In this document: positions 7,801-9,463 of the stretch, one piece after another
Layout: each line of letters begins with the position of its first letter
Numbering within the stretch: the first letter of the stretch is position 1
From: Bacteroidales bacterium UBA1197
GTDB lineage: Bacteria; Bacteroidota; Bacteroidia; Bacteroidales; UBA932
Assembly: GCA_002309995.1 (NCBI GenBank)
Contig: DBYB01000024.1
Coordinates: 1 to 9,463 of the forward strand
Direction: 5' to 3'
Length of the DNA stretch: 9,463 bases
The notes under the pieces: model-generated
What the model saw: the letters and a program-made list of their open reading frames with translations, nothing else
Database searches by the model: none
What the model was told of the DNA's origin: nothing
Program-made: the position numbers and the translations under genes

Positions 7801-7838
7801 AAAGACTATAATCACCTTTTGATACAGCTATAGTCTTT
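7801..7838 (+). terminator. likely terminator stem-loop after prfB
   Basis: A perfect 10-bp inverted repeat, AAAGACTATA (7801-7810) and TATAGTCTTT (7829-7838), starts 16 nt after the prfB stop. Inside it, ATCA (7811-7814) can pair with TGAT (7820-7823), leaving a 5-nt bulge on the right side. The right arm runs into four T residues. The stem is AT-rich, so it would be a weak or assisted terminator; it could also protect the mRNA 3' end. Confidence 0.5.
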
Positions 7839-7933
7839 TCCGCTTAATACACACAGCCGCGGCTAAGTTTTAATCATTCCACCCAGATACGTCATCTAGA
7901 AGGCTTACTATCAGTCAGTCTTGCAGCGAGTGG

Positions 7934-7971
7934 TTGCCTTTCTGGGCGGCCCTGCCATCCCAGAAGGGCAA
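7934..7971 (+). repeat. 13-bp stem-loop with one G-U pair
   Basis: TTGCCTTTCTGGG (7934-7946) pairs with CCCAGAAGGGCAA (7959-7971) around a 12-nt loop. Twelve pairs are Watson-Crick and one is U(7939)-G(7966). The wobble forms only in plus-strand RNA; in minus-strand RNA it would be an A-C mismatch. There is no T-run after it, so it does not look like a terminator. Confidence 0.6.
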
Positions 7972-8005
7972 GTACCGCTTTCCTTATCGGCCCTGCTAAA
8001 GCACC

Positions 8006-8033
8006 GCCGCCGGAATGTTGGATCTCCGGCGGC
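8006..8033. repeat. perfect 9-bp GC-rich inverted repeat
   Basis: GCCGCCGGA (8006-8014) and TCCGGCGGC (8025-8033) are exact reverse complements around a 10-nt loop. It ends 9 nt before the next stem-loop. Both ends are sharp; the next base pair outwards does not match. Confidence 0.6.
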
Positions 8034-8041
8034 TACGGCTC

Positions 8042-8084
8042 GCCGCTGCGGGGAGCTCGCCTCAAGTGCTCTCCTCGCGGCGGC
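8042..8084 (+). repeat. 14-bp stem-loop with two G-U pairs
   Basis: GCCGCTGCGGGGAG (8042-8055) pairs with CTCCTCGCGGCGGC (8071-8084) around a 15-nt loop. All 14 positions pair if two G-U wobbles are allowed (8047/8079 and 8051/8075). Both wobbles are compatible with plus-strand RNA only, as in the hairpin at 7934-7971. Confidence 0.6.
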
Positions 8085-8085
8085 C

Positions 8086-8155
8086 GTCACCAACCACTTT
8101 TGTCCGAGTCACCAACCGTTTTTGTCCACATTACCTTTTTTTCGTTCACGTTACC
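8086..8155 (+). repeat. short tandem array with about 22-nt period
   Basis: Two 20-nt units, GTCACCAACC followed by [AC or GT]TTTTGTCC, occupy 8086-8105 and 8108-8127 and differ at two positions. The period is 22. Two weaker units continue the phase: ATTACC at 8130-8135 (exactly 22 further) and GTTACC at 8150-8155 (20 further), each after a T-rich stretch. The regular spacing of about two helical turns recalls binding sites for a protein along one face of DNA. Confidence 0.6.
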
Positions 8156-8164
8156 CCACTTCGT

Positions 8165-8198
8165 GACGTGACTCTCATCCTCTCTCAATCACGTCGCA
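8165..8198. repeat. 34-bp repeat, copy 1, with inverted-repeat ends
   Basis: This unit starts GACGTGACTCTCA, ends CTCTCAATCACGTCGCA and is identical to copy 2 (8237-8270) at 33 of 34 positions; the difference is T8178 versus G8250. Within it GACGTGA (8165-8171) and TCACGTC (8189-8195) form a perfect 7-bp inverted repeat around a pyrimidine-rich centre. A further CGTGA directly precedes it (8162-8166). Confidence 0.75.
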
Positions 8199-8228
8199 CC
8201 CGGTTTTCCGCGCGATTGCGTCCCAAAA

Positions 8229-8280
8229 TGTCCACCGACGTGACTCTCAGCCTCTCTCAATCACGTCGCAGTGGTGGACA
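8229..8280. repeat. nested inverted repeat enclosing 34-bp copy 2
   Basis: The second 34-bp unit lies at 8237-8270, 72 bp after the first. Its inner arms extend to 8 bp, CGACGTGA (8236-8243) and TCACGTCG (8261-8268). Outside these, TGTCCACC (8229-8236) and GGTGGACA (8273-8280) form a second perfect 8-bp inverted repeat, sharing base 8236 on the left and separated by a few unpaired bases on the right. Together they make a long two-stage hairpin. Copy 1 has no matching outer arms. The word TGTCCAC also occurs in the tandem array (8123-8129). Confidence 0.65.
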
Positions 8281-8332
8281 GGTGTGGTGGATAGCGATAT
8301 AAGATAGGCAGATTTATTAAAAATAAATGAAA

Positions 8333-8371
8333 AACTAAACAAAAATAATTGCGTAGTTAAAAAGTTTAGTT
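8333..8371. promoter_or_regulatory. inverted repeat across the blaI promoter, candidate BlaI operator
   Basis: AACTAAAC (8333-8340) and GTTTAGTT (8364-8371) are perfect 8-bp inverted repeats. They flank the -33 element, and the right arm touches the -7 box. A related TAGTTA lies between them at 8354-8359 and recurs at 8367-8372. BlaI/MecI repressors bind palindromic sites over their own promoters, so this is the best operator candidate; it does not resemble the TACA/TGTA sites of Firmicutes. Confidence 0.45.
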
Positions 8372-8378
8372 ATATTTG
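8349..8378 (+). promoter_or_regulatory. Bacteroidetes-type promoter of blaI
   Basis: TATATTTG (8371-8378) matches the -7 consensus TAnnTTTG exactly, with a TTG at 8349-8351 placed 19 bp upstream as -33 element. Transcription would start near 8382-8385, leaving a leader of about 15 nt before the ATG at 8398. Confidence 0.75.
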
Positions 8379-8397
8379 CAGAAAAAACACTGCGCTT

Positions 8398-8763
8398 ATG
8401 AAACGACTGACCAAGAAAGAAGAAATCATTATGGAGCATTTCTGGGAGAAAGGGCCCCTGTTTGTGAGGGAGTTACGGGAATTGTACCCGGAGCCCAGAC
8501 CGCATTTCTCTACCCTTAGCACCCAGGTGCGCACGCTTCAGGAGGAAGGATTCATCGACCACAAGGCCTACGGCCCCACCTACCAATACTTCGCCAAGGT
8601 GACGCGGGAGGAGTATAAGCAACGCTCGCTGATTGGTCTTATCGACAAGTATTTTGACAACTCCTACCTCAGTGCCGTGTCGGCCCTGGTCAAGGAGGAG
8701 AAGATCACCATCGAGGAGCTGAAGGAACTTATTGACCTGGTTGAGAAAGGGCAGCAGAAATGA
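8398..8763 (+). CDS. BlaI/MecI/CopY family transcriptional repressor
   Basis: A 121-residue repressor of normal family length. BlaI-type proteins bind as dimers to operators over their own operon and are inactivated by proteolysis when the partner M56 sensor is triggered. The N-terminal winged helix (about 1-70) includes KKEEIIMEHFWEKGPLFVRE (6-25) and the recognition helix region HFSTLSTQVRTLQEEGFI (36-53), followed by the wing (KAYGPTYQYFAKV). The C-terminal helices (about 72-118) are the dimerisation part. The ATG lies just after a good promoter, and the TGA overlaps the start of the M56 gene (ATGA, 8760-8763), the usual blaI-blaR arrangement in Bacteroidota. The inducing signal is unknown and need not be a beta-lactam. 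Confidence 0.93.
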   Translation: MKRLTKKEEIIMEHFWEKGPLFVRELRELYPEPRPHFSTLSTQVRTLQEEGFIDHKAYGPTYQYFAKVTREEYKQRSLIGLIDKYFDNSYLSAVSALVKEEKITIEELKELIDLVEKGQQK

Positions 8764-9463
8764 TTAGTTTCCTTATATATGAAGGGAAGGTGGCCATTGC
8801 CCTTGCCGTCTTCTACATGTTCTACCGGTTGATGCTAAGGAAGGAGACCTTCCACCGCTTGAACCGGGTGGTGCTGGTGGGGACTGTTGTGCTGGCTTTC
8901 GTGCTGCCGCTTTGCATCATCACCATCCATAGGCCGATGGAGATGGATGCGCAGGCCCTTGTGTTGTCGGAATTACCCGCTGATGGGATGGCTCAGGTGG
9001 TGGAGGAATCGGCCCCCTGGTGGCCGGTGGCGCTTACCATCCTGTTTTGGGCTGGGGCTGCCTTCGTGCTGGTAAGGGTGATGGTTTCCATCCTGTCCAT
9101 CGTCAGGGTTGTCCGCCGTGGTGAGGTTGTACGGGAAGAAGAGGGCTGCAAGATTGTTGTGACGGAAAGGGATATCGACCCTTTCAGTTGGATGCGATTC
9201 ATTGTCCTGTCCCGGAAGGATTGGGAAGGCAACCCGGCTCCCATCATTACGCACGAAAAGGCACACATCGGCTACGGGCATTCTGTGGAACTCCTGATTG
9301 TGGATGTCCTCTCGGCCTTCCAGTGGTTCAATCCGGCCATTTGGATGCTCAGGGCGGACCTCCAGGAGCTGCACGAATATGAGGCTGACGATGTCGTCCT
9401 CAGGAGCGGGACTAACATCAAAGAATATCAATACCTTCTTATAAGAAAAGCTGTCAGCAAGAG
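8760..9463 (+). CDS. BlaR1-like M56 family membrane metallopeptidase, 5' part
   Basis: The frame opens with ATG overlapping the blaI stop and stays open to the window edge, giving 234 complete codons of a larger protein. Hydrophobic segments lie at about 1-22, 36-57 and 88-114. A cytoplasmic loop follows with the zinc-protease motif HEKAH (165-169, HExxH), then FQWFNPAIWML (187-197) and HEYEAD (205-210), where the ExxxD Glu206 is the likely third zinc ligand. This is the normal M56 order. In BlaR1 and MecR1 this protease removes the repressor after ligand sensing. The sensor domain would lie beyond the window, so it cannot be said whether it is a penicillin-binding, TonB-like or other domain. 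No defect is seen in the visible part. Confidence 0.93.
   Translation, partial: MISFLIYEGKVAIALAVFYMFYRLMLRKETFHRLNRVVLVGTVVLAFVLPLCIITIHRPMEMDAQALVLSELPADGMAQVVEESAPWWPVALTILFWAGAAFVLVRVMVSILSIVRVVRRGEVVREEEGCKIVVTERDIDPFSWMRFIVLSRKDWEGNPAPIITHEKAHIGYGHSVELLIVDVLSAFQWFNPAIWMLRADLQELHEYEADDVVLRSGTNIKEYQYLLIRKAVSK

Larger units (their letters stand above)
7839..8340. other. 500-bp non-coding block rich in hairpins and repeats
   Basis: No convincing gene is present. The open frames here are short, low in complexity and simply translate repeats. The block splits into three parts: a GC-rich part with three strong stem-loops (7934-8084), a repeat part with a periodic tandem array and two 34-bp copies (8086-8280), and an AT-rich part (about 8300-8340) leading into the blaI promoter, with an ATTTATT/AATAAAT inverted repeat at 8312-8328. 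A short palindrome AGCCGCGGCT lies at 7855-7864. I found no tRNA, tmRNA, RNase P or SRP RNA signature. It could be a structured RNA, a repetitive intergenic element, or a decayed mobile element. Confidence 0.6.

Noticed and set aside
8165..8270. CRISPR-like array from the two 34-bp repeats
   Set aside because: Only two units, a 38-bp spacer between them, no cas genes, and the repeats are near-complete inverted repeats.
7839..8300. tmRNA, RNase P RNA, SRP RNA, group II intron end or tRNA in the intergenic block
   Set aside because: None of the conserved core sequences of these RNAs could be found on either strand by eye.
8015..8302. A 95-codon plus-strand frame, and an 81-codon one at 7921-8166, in the repeat block
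   Set aside because: Composition is biased to Ser, Arg and Leu. The 34-bp repeat simply translates twice as DVTL-LSQSRR, and the frame runs through several hairpins. There is no start context or recognisable motif.
8119..8345. Possible replication origin: iteron-like repeats, a TTGTCCACA close to a DnaA box, then AT-rich DNA
   Set aside because: Only one near-match to TTATCCACA is seen, with no cluster of DnaA boxes and no replication gene next to it. The AT-rich part is explained by the blaI promoter.

Overview
The window looks like a chromosomal piece of a fairly GC-rich member of the Bacteroidota, most likely the order Bacteroidales. Three lines of evidence support this. The putative promoters carry the Bacteroidetes-type -7 element TAnnTTTG with a -33 TTG about 20 bp upstream. 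A DUF3822 gene sits directly beside rsmD. A short BlaI-type repressor overlaps an M56 (BlaR1-like) peptidase gene. Nothing in the coding part suggests phage or plasmid DNA.

Layout. Positions 99-3055 hold a four-gene minus-strand operon. In transcription order it encodes a membrane-anchored conserved Bacteroidales protein, a short DUF3822 protein, RsmD (16S rRNA m2G966 methyltransferase) and a secreted lipoprotein alpha/beta hydrolase. A short divergent intergenic region (3056-3139) carries a promoter candidate in each direction. Positions 3140-7784 hold a plus-strand operon: a DHH/DHHA1 NrnA-like phosphoesterase, a lipoprotein with two FKBP-type domains, a MATE-family exporter and peptide chain release factor 2. 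Two of its three junctions are ATGA overlaps. A stem-loop follows prfB.

Positions 7839 to about 8340 have no credible gene but much structure. There are three GC-rich stem-loops (two contain G-U pairs that form only in plus-strand RNA), a roughly 22-nt periodic tandem repeat, two near-identical 34-bp units that are themselves inverted repeats, and an outer inverted repeat around the second unit. An AT-rich promoter region with a likely operator follows, then blaI (8398-8763) and the 5' part of a blaR1-like gene (from 8760, running off the right edge).

How the genes work together. The two large operons are mostly housekeeping: rRNA modification, nucleotide/oligoribonucleotide turnover, envelope protein folding, export and translation termination. 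The blaI-blaR pair is a sensor-protease/repressor module that probably represses itself. I found no clear new defence or mobile system. The least explained sequence is the structured non-coding block at 7839-8340. Two smaller points stand out: prfB lacks the usual programmed frameshift, and the DUF3822 gene is short and starts at GTG one codon after the upstream stop in the same frame.
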